The notes beneath the pieces were generated by a model that saw nothing but the letters and a program-made list of their open reading frames with translations, did no database searches and was not told the origin of the DNA. From Prevotella sp. UBA7782 (GTDB taxonomy: Bacteria; Bacteroidota; Bacteroidia; Bacteroidales; Bacteroidaceae): a stretch of 7,876 nucleotides of DNA. Shown piece by piece: positions 1 to 6,989 of the stretch (the stretch's first letter is position 1; each line of letters starts with the position of its first letter). Location: the NCBI GenBank assembly GCA_002480935.1, contig DLDC01000225.1:1-7876 (forward strand). Reading direction: 5' to 3'. The position numbers and the translations under genes are program-made.

Positions 1-818
1 GGGAAGGCAGCCTTCACGTCATGCAGCTTGTCAACCACGCCCTTTGAGTGGCCGTGAGCCGTGTCTATCACGATAGCGTCTACGCCTGCCTCTACAAGAG
101 CCTGCGCACGCTCCAGCGTATCAGCCGTTACGCCCACGCCGGCAGCCACACGCAGGCGGCCTTTCTCGTCTTTGCAAGCCATGGGCTTGTCCTTGGCCTT
201 GGTGATGTCCTTATAGGTTATCAGGCCCACGAGATGATTTTCAGAGTCTACCACGGGCAGTTTTTCTATTTTGTTTTGCTGCAAGATGTCGGCAGCAGCG
301 GCAAGGTCGGTTTGCTGGTGTGTGGTAACGAGGTTCTCAGAAGTCATCACCTCGTCTATCTTCTTGTCGAAGTGACGCTCAAAGCGCAGGTCTCTGTTGG
401 TGACGATGCCCACGAGATGGTTGTCATCATCCACCACGGGAATGCCTCCGATGTGATAGTTGTGCATCATCTCCAAGGCATCCTGCACGGTGCAACCCTT
501 GTGTATGGTCACCGGGTCGTATATCATTCCGTTCTCGGCACGCTTCACGATGGCCACCTGACGGGCTTGTTCCTCGATGGTCATGTTCTTGTGTATCACG
601 CCGATGCCTCCCTCACGGGCTATGGCAATGGCCATGGCGCTCTCCGTAACAGTGTCCATGGCAGCTGTGACAAAGGGCACGTTAAGCGTGATGTGGCGCG
701 AAAAGCGGGTTTCCAACTTTACTTCCTTGGGAAGTACTTCTGAATAAGCAGGGATTAAAAGGACGTCATCGAAAGTCAAACCGTCCATTACTATTTTATC
801 TGCAACAAATGATGACAT
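1..818 (-). CDS. guaB: IMP dehydrogenase, N-terminal part (3' end cut by window edge)
   Basis: Inosine-5'-monophosphate dehydrogenase oxidises IMP to XMP with NAD+, the committed step of GMP synthesis in the cytosol. I translated 272 residues from the ATG at 818-816. Residues 15-30 contain the family N-terminal signature [17 protein letters not shown], followed by [13 protein letters not shown] (48-60) and [10 protein letters not shown] (70-79). Two CBS domains fill about residues 95-150 and 155-215, each ending in a typical turn ([11 protein letters not shown] at 134-144, [11 protein letters not shown] at 195-205). The barrel then resumes with AAGVGV and [15 protein letters not shown] (about 244-258). 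The active-site Cys loop and flap would lie past the left edge, so catalytic completeness cannot be judged. No Shine-Dalgarno sequence precedes the start, but a TATATTTG -7 element lies 26 bases upstream. It follows recQ on the same strand across 345 bp and probably has its own promoter. Confidence 0.97.
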   Translation of the reverse strand, partial: MSSFVADKIVMDGLTFDDVLLIPAYSEVLPKEVKLETRFSRHITLNVPFVTAAMDTVTESAMAIAIAREGGIGVIHKNMTIEEQARQVAIVKRAENGMIYDPVTIHKGCTVQDALEMMHNYHIGGIPVVDDDNHLVGIVTNRDLRFERHFDKKIDEVMTSENLVTTHQQTDLAAAADILQQNKIEKLPVVDSENHLVGLITYKDITKAKDKPMACKDEKGRLRVAAGVGVTADTLERAQALVEAGVDAIVIDTAHGHSKGVVDKLHDVKAAF

Positions 819-843
819 ATAACGTTAGGAAATTTATTGCGTG

Positions 844-851
844 CAAATATA
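844..851 (-). promoter_or_regulatory. Putative guaB promoter, -7 element TATATTTG
   Basis: On the minus strand this reads TATATTTG, an exact match to the Bacteroidetes -7 consensus TAnnTTTG. Transcription would start around 837-839, giving guaB a leader of about 20 nt. No clear TTTG/TTG -33 box is seen at the usual 19-21 bp spacing, so the call rests on the -7 element and its position. The element abuts a dyad, ACCACT (851-856) and AGTGGT (872-877), covering the spacer. Confidence 0.5.
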
Positions 852-916
852 CCACTTTTTTCGCACTTATGAGTGGTGTTATTTATTTTTCTAATGGGCG
901 TTAAGGGTATTTAACG
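851..916. repeat. Cluster of short dyads upstream of guaB
   Basis: Two inverted repeats stand side by side: ACCACT (851-856) with AGTGGT (872-877), and CGTTAA (899-904) with TTAACG (911-916, loop GGGTAT). A third palindrome, TAACGTTA (820-827), sits one base upstream of the guaB start codon and shares the AACG/CGTT word with the second dyad. The sequence is certain. A role as operators for guaB control is inference only, because AT-rich promoter DNA gives short dyads by chance. Confidence 0.3.
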
Positions 917-975
917 TGCGTAGCAACTTGCCCAACCATGCCTCCGGCAAGCCTGTCATGCCCTTATCGAAAACC

Positions 976-1063
976 GAAAATGCCTATTTTGGACATCGAA
1001 AATGCCTATATTAGAAGCTGAAAATGCCTATTTGGCAGGCTGAAAAGCACTATATGGTTACGC
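976..1063. repeat. Tandem array of four 22-bp repeats (recQ-guaB gap)
   Basis: Four units begin at 976, 998, 1020 and 1042, an exact 22-bp period. The first three share GAAAATGCCTAT followed by T-rich bases. The fourth is degenerate (GAAAAGCACTATAT). Each unit has an A-tract at its start and a T-tract about 10 bases later, so A/T tracts recur about once per helical turn. The core is roughly palindromic (AAAAnGCnnnTTTT). The array is non-coding and lies between the recQ 3' end and the guaB promoter. A related array with the same period is at 7153-7223. It is not a CRISPR: the units abut with no unique spacers. Function unknown. Confidence 0.8.
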
Positions 1064-1120
1064 CACTATACAGCTGCCGGCTTACGGCCGCCTTTCAGCT
1101 GCCCGGCAAAGGGGTTAGAA

Positions 1121-1151
1121 GCAGGGCGCAAAGGGGCTGCGAGCCCCCTGC
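1121..1151 (-). terminator. Possible recQ terminator hairpin
   Basis: Seventeen bases past the recQ stop codon, in the recQ direction, GGGGCT (1147-1142) and AGCCCC (1138-1133) form a 6-bp GC-rich stem with a 3-nt loop. It is followed by only three Ts. An outer pair, GCAGGG (1121-1126) and CCCTGC (1146-1151), offers an alternative fold. The position suits a terminator, but the short T-run makes it weak. Confidence 0.4.
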
Positions 1152-1163
1152 CGTCGCGATGGT

Positions 1164-3344
1164 CTAGTTGGCCATTTCAGACAAGAACTTGATGCGCACC
1201 AGGCGTATCTCGTCGTCGTTATAGTCGGCACCCAGCTCCTCTATGGCCGTGTTCAGGTCGCCCGTATCGGCATTCATGAAGTAATCGTATATGTCGTCTA
1301 CGTGGTCTTCGTCCATCACGTCGTCCAAGAAGTAGTCTATGTTGAGCCTCGTACCGCTGTCTACGATTTCCTCTACCTTGGTGAGCAGGTCGTCGAAGTC
1401 AAGTCCTTCGGCCACGGCAATATCGTCAAGAGGCACCTGCAGGTCTATGCTCTTGATGATTTTCACCTTTTGCATCGACTTCTTAGGCACGGTGCGCACG
1501 CGCAGTTCCTCGGGTCTTTCGATGCCGTTCTCCTCGCAATGCTGCTTGATGAGCTTCACAAACTCGGGTCCGTAGCGCTTTGCCTTGCCGGCTCCGACGC
1601 CTTGTATCTGCTGAAGCTCCTCCATATTGACGGGATACATGGTGGCCATCTGCTCCAGCGAGGGGTCTTGGAAGATGACGTAAGGCGGCACTTCCAGCTT
1701 GCGCGCCATCTTTTTGCGCAGGTCTTTCAGCATTCCGAAGAGCTCAGGGTCTAGTACTGCCGTGCCACCTTCGGGGTTGCTCTCCTCCTCACTGTCTTCC
1801 TTGAACTCGGCATCCATGACAATGGGGAATGAAACGGGCGACTTGATGAAGCGTTTGCCCGCCGCGGTGAGCTTGAGCAGGCCGTAGCTCTCCACGTCTT
1901 TGCGCAGATAGCCGGCTATGAGGGCCTGCCTGATGACGGGGTTCCACACCTTGGGGTCCTCATCTTCGCCCGAACCGAACTCCTCCAGCTGGTCGTGCTT
2001 GTGCGCTTTGATATCGTCTGTGCCGCGTCCGCGTATAAAGTCGATGACATACTCCTGCCTGAAGTTCTCTTTCAGAGCCTTGATGGCCGACAGGGCGATG
2101 AGCAGCTGGTTCATGCCCTCTATCTTCTTCTTGGGATGCAGGCAGTTGTCGCAGTTGCCACAGTTGTCTTTTGGATACACCTCGCCAAAGTAGTGAAGCA
2201 GCATCTTGCGCCTGCACACCGACGATTCGGCATAAGCCTCGGTCTCTTGCAGCAGCTGCCGGCCTATGTCTTGCTCGGCAACGGGCTTGCCCTCCATAAA
2301 CTTCTCGAGCTTCTTGAGGTCCTTGCGTGCGTAGAAAGCGATGCACTTGCCCTCGCCGCCGTCGCGTCCGGCGCGTCCTGTTTCCTGATAATAGCCCTCA
2401 AGGCTCTTGGGTATGTCGTAGTGAATAACGAATCTCACGTCAGGCTTGTCAATGCCCATACCGAAGGCTATGGTGGCTACGATGACGTCTATGCGCTCCA
2501 TGAGGAAGTCGTCTTGTGTCTGCGAGCGTGTGGCCGAGTCTAGTCCGGCGTGATAGGGTGCCGCCTTGATGTCGTTGGCGCGCAGCACAGCCGACAGCTC
2601 TTCCACCTTTTTGCGCGACAGACAATATATAATGCCGCTCTTGCCCTCATTTTGCCGGATGAAGGTAATAATCTGCTTGTCAACGTCTTTTGTCTTGGGC
2701 CGCACCTCATAATAAAGGTTAGGCCTGTTGAACGAGCTTCTGAACTGGCGCGCGTCTTCTATTCCCAGGCTGCGCAGGATGTCTGTTCGCACCTTATCCG
2801 TGGCCGTTGCGGTGAGCGCTATGATGGGTGCCCGCCCTATTTCATCAACGGCATGGCGTATCTTTCTGTACTCCGGGCGGAAGTCATGTCCCCACTCAGA
2901 GATGCAATGCGCCTCGTCTATGGCGTAGAAGCTAATGTGTACAGTTTTGAAAAACGCTATATACTCCTCTTTGTTGAGCGACTCCGGCGCCACGTAGAGC
3001 AGCTTGGTGCGCCCTGACAGAATGTCAGCCTTCACGTGATCGATGGCCGCTTTGTTGAGCGAAGAGTTAAGGAAGTGTGCCACGCCGTCGTTTTCGCTCA
3101 TGCCATTGATAACGTCCACTTGGTTCTTCATGAGCGCTATGAGGGGCGACACCACGATAGCCGTGCCGTCCATGATGAGTGATGGCAGCTGGTAGCAGAG
3201 GCTTTTGCCGCCTCCGGTGGGCATGAGCACAAAGGTGTTGTTGCCGTCCAGCACATTCCTTATAATAGCTTCCTGGTCGCCCTTGAAGCTGTTGAAGCCA
3301 AAATAGTGTTTTAGTTGTTCTGTAAGATTAACTTCCTTGGTCAT
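1164..3344 (-). CDS. recQ: ATP-dependent DNA helicase RecQ
   Basis: A 3'-to-5' superfamily 2 DNA helicase used in recombination repair and stalled-fork processing. The 726-residue product has Walker A TGGGKS (43-48), motif Ia SPLIALMKNQ (66-75), Walker B DEAH (143-146), the RecQ aromatic-rich loop SEWGHDFRPEY (149-159), motif III LTATAT (177-182), motif V with IAFGMGIDKPD (292-302) and motif VI QETGRAGRDG (320-329). The zinc subdomain has Cys377, Cys395, Cys398 and Cys401. A winged-helix region follows (about 405-500), then an HRDC domain (about 530-605, with PPYVIFQDPSLEQMA and IQGVGAGKAKRYG). Residues about 610-726 form an acidic C-terminal extension that E. coli RecQ (609 residues) lacks. 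It resembles the helix-turn-helix tails of other Bacteroidetes RecQ proteins, but I cannot confirm the family. The start lies 26 bp after clpX in AT-rich sequence with no Shine-Dalgarno, so it is probably the last gene of the clpP-clpX-recQ transcript. Confidence 0.97.
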   Translation of the reverse strand: MTKEVNLTEQLKHYFGFNSFKGDQEAIIRNVLDGNNTFVLMPTGGGKSLCYQLPSLIMDGTAIVVSPLIALMKNQVDVINGMSENDGVAHFLNSSLNKAAIDHVKADILSGRTKLLYVAPESLNKEEYIAFFKTVHISFYAIDEAHCISEWGHDFRPEYRKIRHAVDEIGRAPIIALTATATDKVRTDILRSLGIEDARQFRSSFNRPNLYYEVRPKTKDVDKQIITFIRQNEGKSGIIYCLSRKKVEELSAVLRANDIKAAPYHAGLDSATRSQTQDDFLMERIDVIVATIAFGMGIDKPDVRFVIHYDIPKSLEGYYQETGRAGRDGGEGKCIAFYARKDLKKLEKFMEGKPVAEQDIGRQLLQETEAYAESSVCRRKMLLHYFGEVYPKDNCGNCDNCLHPKKKIEGMNQLLIALSAIKALKENFRQEYVIDFIRGRGTDDIKAHKHDQLEEFGSGEDEDPKVWNPVIRQALIAGYLRKDVESYGLLKLTAAGKRFIKSPVSFPIVMDAEFKEDSEEESNPEGGTAVLDPELFGMLKDLRKKMARKLEVPPYVIFQDPSLEQMATMYPVNMEELQQIQGVGAGKAKRYGPEFVKLIKQHCEENGIERPEELRVRTVPKKSMQKVKIIKSIDLQVPLDDIAVAEGLDFDDLLTKVEEIVDSGTRLNIDYFLDDVMDEDHVDDIYDYFMNADTGDLNTAIEELGADYNDDEIRLVRIKFLSEMAN

Positions 3345-3370
3345 ATAATTATAAGGTTGTGAACTTTAAC

Positions 3371-4609
3371 TTAAGCCGACTCAAGTTTTTGCAGATGAGC
3401 CTTGTCGAGCTGCTTCTTGGCATAATCGAGCGTCACCTCAAACTTCTTGACCCTCTGCGAGGGCTTCTCATACATGGCGTCCATGATGACCGACTCCACG
3501 ATGGAGCGCAGTCCGCGGGCACCGAGCTTGTATTCGATGGCCTTGTCTACGATATAGTCGAGGGCCTCATCAGCAAAGGTGAGGGTGATGCCGTCCATTT
3601 CGAAGAGCTTCTTATATTGTTTCACGATAGAGTTCTTAGGCTCTACCAGTATGCGGCGCAATGCCGTGCGGTCGAGAGGATAGAGATAGGTGAGCACGGG
3701 CAGGCGTCCGATAATCTCAGGTATGAGTCCGAACGACTTCAGATCCTGCGGAAGGATATACTTCATCAGGTCGTTCTTGTCTATCTTTGCCACGTTCTGC
3801 ACCGAGTTATAGCCCACCACGTGGGTGTTGAGCCTCTGTGCTATCTTGCGCTCTATGCCATCGAAGGCGCCGCCGCATATAAAGAGTATGTTCTTAGTAT
3901 TGACATGGATATACTCCTGGTCGGGATGTTTGCGCCCACCCTGTGGCGGAACGTTCACCATGGTGCCCTCCAGAAGCTTCAGCAAGCCCTGTTGCACGCC
4001 CTCACCGCTCACGTCTCGCGTGATGCTGGGGTTGTCGGCCTTGCGCGCTATCTTGTCTATCTCGTCTATGAACACGATGCCCCGCTCAGCCGCGGCCACG
4101 TTATAGTTGGCCACCTGCAGCAGTCTTGACAGGATGCTCTCCACATCTTCGCCCACATAACCGGCTTCTGTGAAGACGGTAGCGTCTACTATGGTGAAGG
4201 GCACGTCGAGCAGGCGGGCTATGGTGCGGGCCAGGAGCGTCTTGCCGGTGCCCGTAGAGCCCACCATGATGATGTTGCTCTTCTCTATCTCCACGCCATC
4301 GTCGTCCTTAGGCTGCTGCAATCGCTTGTAGTGATTGTACACCGAGACGGCCAGACAGCGCTTAGCCTCGTCCTGACCAATGACGTATTGGTCTAGATAT
4401 TCCTTTATCTCCTTGGGCTTAGGCACCTTCTTCAGTTTGAAGGGCTCATCGTCTTTCTGTCCGGGCATGGGGCCGTAGGCACCTGCCTGCGTGCATATTT
4501 CGTAAGCCTGACGGGCACAGTCGGAGCATATATAGCCGTTAAGGCCTGTGATAAGAAGCCTTACTTCAGACTCCTTTCGCCCGCAAAAGCTGCATTTCTT
4601 TACTGCCAT
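3371..4609 (-). CDS. clpX: ClpX, ATP-dependent unfoldase subunit of ClpXP
   Basis: An AAA+ hexameric unfoldase that recognises tagged or damaged proteins, threads them through its pore and passes them to ClpP. The 412-residue product begins with the zinc-binding domain, Cys6/Cys9 and Cys28/Cys31. Next come Walker A GSTGTGKT (117-124), the pore-1 loop GYVG (150-153), Walker B IVFIDEID (178-185), the pore-2 loop RKH (226-228), the GRLPV box with Arg302, and sensor 2 GARGLR (363-368). The ClpP-docking loop, LGF or IGF in most bacteria, reads VGY (265-267) here; I believe this is usual in Bacteroidetes. Length is normal for the family. It lies 57 bp downstream of clpP with a strong stem-loop in the spacer, and 26 bp upstream of recQ. 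Only a distant AAGGA (11 nt before the ATG) resembles a ribosome-binding site. Confidence 0.98.
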   Translation of the reverse strand: MAVKKCSFCGRKESEVRLLITGLNGYICSDCARQAYEICTQAGAYGPMPGQKDDEPFKLKKVPKPKEIKEYLDQYVIGQDEAKRCLAVSVYNHYKRLQQPKDDDGVEIEKSNIIMVGSTGTGKTLLARTIARLLDVPFTIVDATVFTEAGYVGEDVESILSRLLQVANYNVAAAERGIVFIDEIDKIARKADNPSITRDVSGEGVQQGLLKLLEGTMVNVPPQGGRKHPDQEYIHVNTKNILFICGGAFDGIERKIAQRLNTHVVGYNSVQNVAKIDKNDLMKYILPQDLKSFGLIPEIIGRLPVLTYLYPLDRTALRRILVEPKNSIVKQYKKLFEMDGITLTFADEALDYIVDKAIEYKLGARGLRSIVESVIMDAMYEKPSQRVKKFEVTLDYAKKQLDKAHLQKLESA

Positions 4610-4632
4610 GAATGTTATATTCCTTGTTAAGA

Positions 4633-4657
4633 GGCAAGAGGGTCGGTCCCTCCTGCC
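4633..4657 (-). promoter_or_regulatory. Strong stem-loop in the clpP-clpX spacer
   Basis: In the clpP/clpX mRNA, GGCAGGAGGG and CCCTCTTGCC form a 10-bp stem (nine Watson-Crick pairs plus one G-U) with a 5-nt loop, ACCGA. It starts about 9 nt after the clpP stop and ends about 23 nt before the clpX start. No T-run follows, so it does not look like a simple intrinsic terminator. It could protect the clpP 3' end after cleavage, act as a partial attenuator, or tune clpX translation. The fold is clear from sequence; the role is inference. Confidence 0.6.
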
Positions 4658-4666
4658 TGCGTTTTG

Positions 4667-5332
4667 TTATGCCTTGCGCTCCAGCACAGAGTCTATCATG
4701 CCATAGTCTTTGGCCTCTTGCGCCGTCATCCAGTAGTTACGGTCGCTGTCGGCCCACACTTTGTCGTAGGGCTGATGCGAGTGTGTAGAGATGATGGTGT
4801 AAAGTTCTTTCTTGAACTTCTGTATCTCTCTGGCCTCAATCTCTATATCTGAGGCCTGACCCTGCACGCCTCCCAGGGGCTGGTGTATCATCACGCGGCT
4901 GTGGGGCAGTGCCGAGCGCTTGCCCTCCTTGCCCGAAACAAGCAGCACGGCGGCCATGCTGGCGGCCATGCCCGTGCAGATGGTGGCCACGTCAGAGCCT
5001 ATGAACTGCATGGTATCGTATATACCGAGGCCTGCCGTAACGCTTCCGCCCGGCGAGTTGATATATATAGATATGTCTTTGCCGTTATCCACCGAGTCGA
5101 GGTAGAGCAGCTGAGCCTGCAGGGTGTTGGCAGTATAGTCGTCAATCTCTGAACCCAAGAAGATGATGCGGTCCATCATCAGCCTAGAGTAAACATCCAT
5201 CTGCGTGACGTTGAGTTGTCTCTCTTCCAGGATGTAAGGGTTGAGGTATTGCTGCTGCGCCCTCATCACATCGTCGAGAACCATGCCGTCCATGCCCAAG
5301 TGCTTGGTGGCATACTTTCTAAAATCGTTCAT
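4667..5332 (-). CDS. clpP: ClpP, proteolytic subunit of ClpXP (Asn at catalytic Asp position)
   Basis: A serine peptidase that forms a double-ring tetradecamer and degrades proteins delivered by ClpX. The 221-residue product has catalytic Ser125 in GMAASMA and His150 in VMIHQPLGG. Both sit exactly 28 positions above E. coli mature numbering (Ser97, His122). The same offset puts the third triad residue at 199, which is Asn (codon AAC, complement of 4736-4738), in [10 protein letters not shown] where the family has RD before the aromatic residue. Asp195 and Asp197 lie nearby. Listeria ClpP1 is a known ClpP with Asn at this place. Residues 1 to about 28 precede the usual mature N-terminus, a longer leader than the 14-residue E. 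coli propeptide. AAGGAAAGGA just before the ATG is a good Shine-Dalgarno. It is followed by clpX 57 bp downstream. Confidence 0.97.
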   Translation of the reverse strand: MNDFRKYATKHLGMDGMVLDDVMRAQQQYLNPYILEERQLNVTQMDVYSRLMMDRIIFLGSEIDDYTANTLQAQLLYLDSVDNGKDISIYINSPGGSVTAGLGIYDTMQFIGSDVATICTGMAASMAAVLLVSGKEGKRSALPHSRVMIHQPLGGVQGQASDIEIEAREIQKFKKELYTIISTHSHQPYDKVWADSDRNYWMTAQEAKDYGMIDSVLERKA

Positions 5333-5336
5333 TATT

Positions 5337-5346
5337 TCCTTTCCTT
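5337..5346 (-). promoter_or_regulatory. Shine-Dalgarno-like AAGGAAAGGA before clpP
   Basis: On the minus strand AAGGAAAGGA ends 4 nt before the clpP ATG, so its first AAGGA has 9 nt spacing. The other four starts in this window lack a well-placed Shine-Dalgarno, as is usual in Bacteroidetes. This one is therefore unusual and supports the chosen ATG. Confidence 0.55.
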
Positions 5347-5360
5347 ATTATAATTAGACA

Positions 5361-5387
5361 AAAAGAGAGGTTATCGAATTTCCTCTT
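5361..5387 (-). promoter_or_regulatory. Small hairpin with T-run in the clpP leader
   Basis: In the clpP direction AGAGG and CCTCT form a 5-bp stem with an AT-rich loop, followed by CTTTTT. It lies between the putative clpP promoter and the start codon. The second arm and part of the loop overlap one arm of the long inverted repeat (5367-5377), so the two folds exclude each other. It could be a weak terminator for tig read-through or an attenuator. The stem is short and the evidence thin. Confidence 0.3.
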
Positions 5388-5478
5388 CTTAAGCCTTTAT
5401 GAAGCAAACACCATGCCAGTTATTTCGCGTATGGTGCGTTATCGCTACACAAAGTTAAGAAAAAAAATCGATAACCTC
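5367..5478. repeat. 11-bp perfect inverted repeat flanking the putative clpP promoter
   Basis: GAGGTTATCGA (5367-5377) and TCGATAACCTC (5468-5478) are exact reverse complements separated by 90 bp. One arm lies just upstream of the proposed clpP -7 element and the other in the clpP leader. The pair could be two half-operators, or the ends of a long stem formed only in transcripts reading through from tig. The sequence match is certain, the role unknown. Confidence 0.55.
5450..5457 (-). promoter_or_regulatory. Putative clpP-clpX-recQ promoter, -7 element TAACTTTG
   Basis: The minus strand reads TAACTTTG, an exact TAnnTTTG match, in the 176-bp gap after tig. Transcription would start near 5443-5445, leaving a leader of about 110 nt before clpP. 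That leader contains a CACCAT/ATGGTG dyad (5409-5414 and 5431-5436). No clear -33 TTTG is seen, as a T8 run occupies the spacer. Confidence 0.45.
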
Positions 5479-5508
5479 CCTATATCCGGAGATATTTTTT
5501 CTATTTTT
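5460..5508 (-). terminator. Possible weak tig terminator
   Basis: Just past the tig stop, ATATC and GATAT form a 5-bp stem with loop TCCG (positions 5495-5482), and a T8 run lies further on at 5467-5460. Hairpin and T-run are about 14 nt apart, so this is not a canonical intrinsic terminator. Partial read-through from tig into clpP is plausible. Confidence 0.25.
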
Positions 5509-6873
5509 TTATTCTTGCATCATCTTGTTGAAGTCGTCAATGCTTATTTCCTTGTGGTCGAGCTTGACGATATCCTTGTATGCGTCGGTGAGTTTCTTGT
5601 CGAGAGCCGACTCAACCACCTGGTCTACATACTCTCTCTTCTTCAGCATGTCCTGTGCATATTTGTCTACATACTCTTCGGGTATGTTTGTCATGCCATA
5701 CTGAGCGAACTGCGCGCGAGCCATCATCTTGGCGGTGTTCTGAACGTCTTTGTCCTCCACCTTGATGTTCTGAGCCTCGGCCAGCTTCTCTTTGGCCAGA
5801 TGCCATGCCAGTTCCTTGATGCTGTTGTCGAAGTTCTTCTCAACAAACTCGTCGCCCTTGTCCTTGTTGTTTTCCTTCATGATGCGCTTGAGCAGCTCTT
5901 CGGGGAAGGTGAGCTTGCCCACTTTCTTCTCTACGTGCTGGCGCAAATCCTGCAGGAACTTATAGTCTGAGTCGCCCGTAAGCTGATCCTTCAAGCCCTT
6001 GGCAATGGCCTCGCGGAAGCCCTTCTCGTCTTTTATGCCGCTCTCCTTGCCGTAGATGCCTTCCCAAAGGTCGGCGTTCACCTCAGCCTTTACGAAGCGC
6101 TGCACCTCAGTAACCTGGAATGAGAAGTTGCCCTTGTGGTTCTGAGCGTCGTCTTTCTCCACCTTGAGCAGTGAAGCAAGCTGTGTCTCGTTGTCCTCAT
6201 AAGCCTTTGCGGGGTTCCAAGTGATGATGTCGCCCGGCTTAGCGCCCTCGAAGAGCTTCTTCTGGTCTTCATCCTTGAAGTATTGGGGCATGAGCATGGC
6301 GCCCTCAACGGTCACACCGCCTTCCAGCGTGTTGCCGTTGTCGTCCAGCTCACGCAAATCGCCCTTCAGCATGTCGCGCTGCTCAGCGTCATACTGGTCG
6401 GCCTTGTCGTAGTGGCCTGCGCGGCTTGCGAACATATCCACCTGCTGGTCGATGAGCTTATCGTCTACGGTGATGTCATAATAAGGCACCTTGTCGCGGC
6501 CGGTGAGCTTCACGTCGAACTCAGGAGCAACGGCAATCTTGAACTTGAAGGTGTAAGGTGCGGGCTTCTCCAGGTCTACAGGCTCAGCGTCTTCGTCGGC
6601 CAGAGGCTGACCGAGCATCTCTATCTTGTTGTCCTGTATGTACTTCTGAAGGCTCTCGCCCAGCAGCTTGTTGATTTCGTCTACCTTCACTGCGGTGCCA
6701 AACTGGCGCTTTATCATGCCCATGGGGGCCTGTCCGGGACGGAATCCAGGCACATTGGCGCGCTTGCGATAATCTTTCAATTGCTTGGTGACCTTGTCGT
6801 TGTAGTCTGCTTCTTCAACTACAATCGTCATCAGACCATTGATTTTGTCGGGATTCTCAAATGTAATGTTCAT
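5509..6873 (-). CDS. tig: Trigger factor, ribosome-associated chaperone
   Basis: A chaperone that docks at the ribosome exit tunnel and shields nascent chains. The 454-residue product has the ribosome-binding signature as GFRPGQAP (43-50), matching E. coli GFRKGKVP, followed by MGMIKRQFG. Residues about 1-120 form the docking domain, about 165-260 the position of the FKBP-type prolyl isomerase domain, and about 262-454 the helical substrate-binding C-terminal region. The middle domain is poorly conserved: the FKBP motif GFEDG and its aromatic pocket are not recognisable (here YFKDEDQKKLFEGAKPGD), so isomerase activity may be lost. Overall similarity to E. coli is low, and the call rests on the docking motif, the size and clpP-clpX downstream. 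The start codon has no Shine-Dalgarno; a TAATTTTG -7 element lies 56 bp upstream. Confidence 0.93.
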   Translation of the reverse strand: MNITFENPDKINGLMTIVVEEADYNDKVTKQLKDYRKRANVPGFRPGQAPMGMIKRQFGTAVKVDEINKLLGESLQKYIQDNKIEMLGQPLADEDAEPVDLEKPAPYTFKFKIAVAPEFDVKLTGRDKVPYYDITVDDKLIDQQVDMFASRAGHYDKADQYDAEQRDMLKGDLRELDDNGNTLEGGVTVEGAMLMPQYFKDEDQKKLFEGAKPGDIITWNPAKAYEDNETQLASLLKVEKDDAQNHKGNFSFQVTEVQRFVKAEVNADLWEGIYGKESGIKDEKGFREAIAKGLKDQLTGDSDYKFLQDLRQHVEKKVGKLTFPEELLKRIMKENNKDKGDEFVEKNFDNSIKELAWHLAKEKLAEAQNIKVEDKDVQNTAKMMARAQFAQYGMTNIPEEYVDKYAQDMLKKREYVDQVVESALDKKLTDAYKDIVKLDHKEISIDDFNKMMQE

Positions 6874-6929
6874 TACTGAATTGTTTGTTATAATTGTTTA
6901 TGTTTAAATTTCAAGCTTAAAACGAGGTG

Positions 6930-6937
6930 CAAAATTA
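6930..6937 (-). promoter_or_regulatory. Putative tig promoter, -7 element TAATTTTG
   Basis: The minus strand reads TAATTTTG, matching TAnnTTTG and identical to the element before the DUF177 gene. Transcription would start near 6923-6925, giving a leader of about 50 nt. The surrounding 6874-6990 is very AT-rich, as expected for a promoter. No convincing -33 box was found. Confidence 0.5.
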
Positions 6938-6989
6938 ATCATTATTTGGCTAATTACCTAATATTAAGGAATAAAATTTGTTTTTTTAA

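Noticed and set aside
48..743. 231-codon open frame on the plus strand
   Set aside because: It is antisense to guaB, whose minus-strand translation is a clear IMP dehydrogenase with CBS domains. Similar plus-strand frames over recQ, clpX, clpP and tig are shadows for the same reason.
976..1063. CRISPR array
   Set aside because: The 22-bp units are directly adjacent with no unique spacers, units diverge, and no cas gene is nearby. The same holds for 7153-7223.
4736..4738. ClpP as a pseudogene because of the triad change
   Set aside because: The reading frame is full length, other motifs are intact, a good ribosome-binding site is present, and Asn at this position occurs in the functional Listeria ClpP1.
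5482..5510. Plus-strand hairpin plus T-run (ATATC/GATAT then T-rich) resembling a terminator
   Set aside because: No plus-strand gene ends here; the T-rich run is the AT-rich 3' flank of tig read on the other strand.
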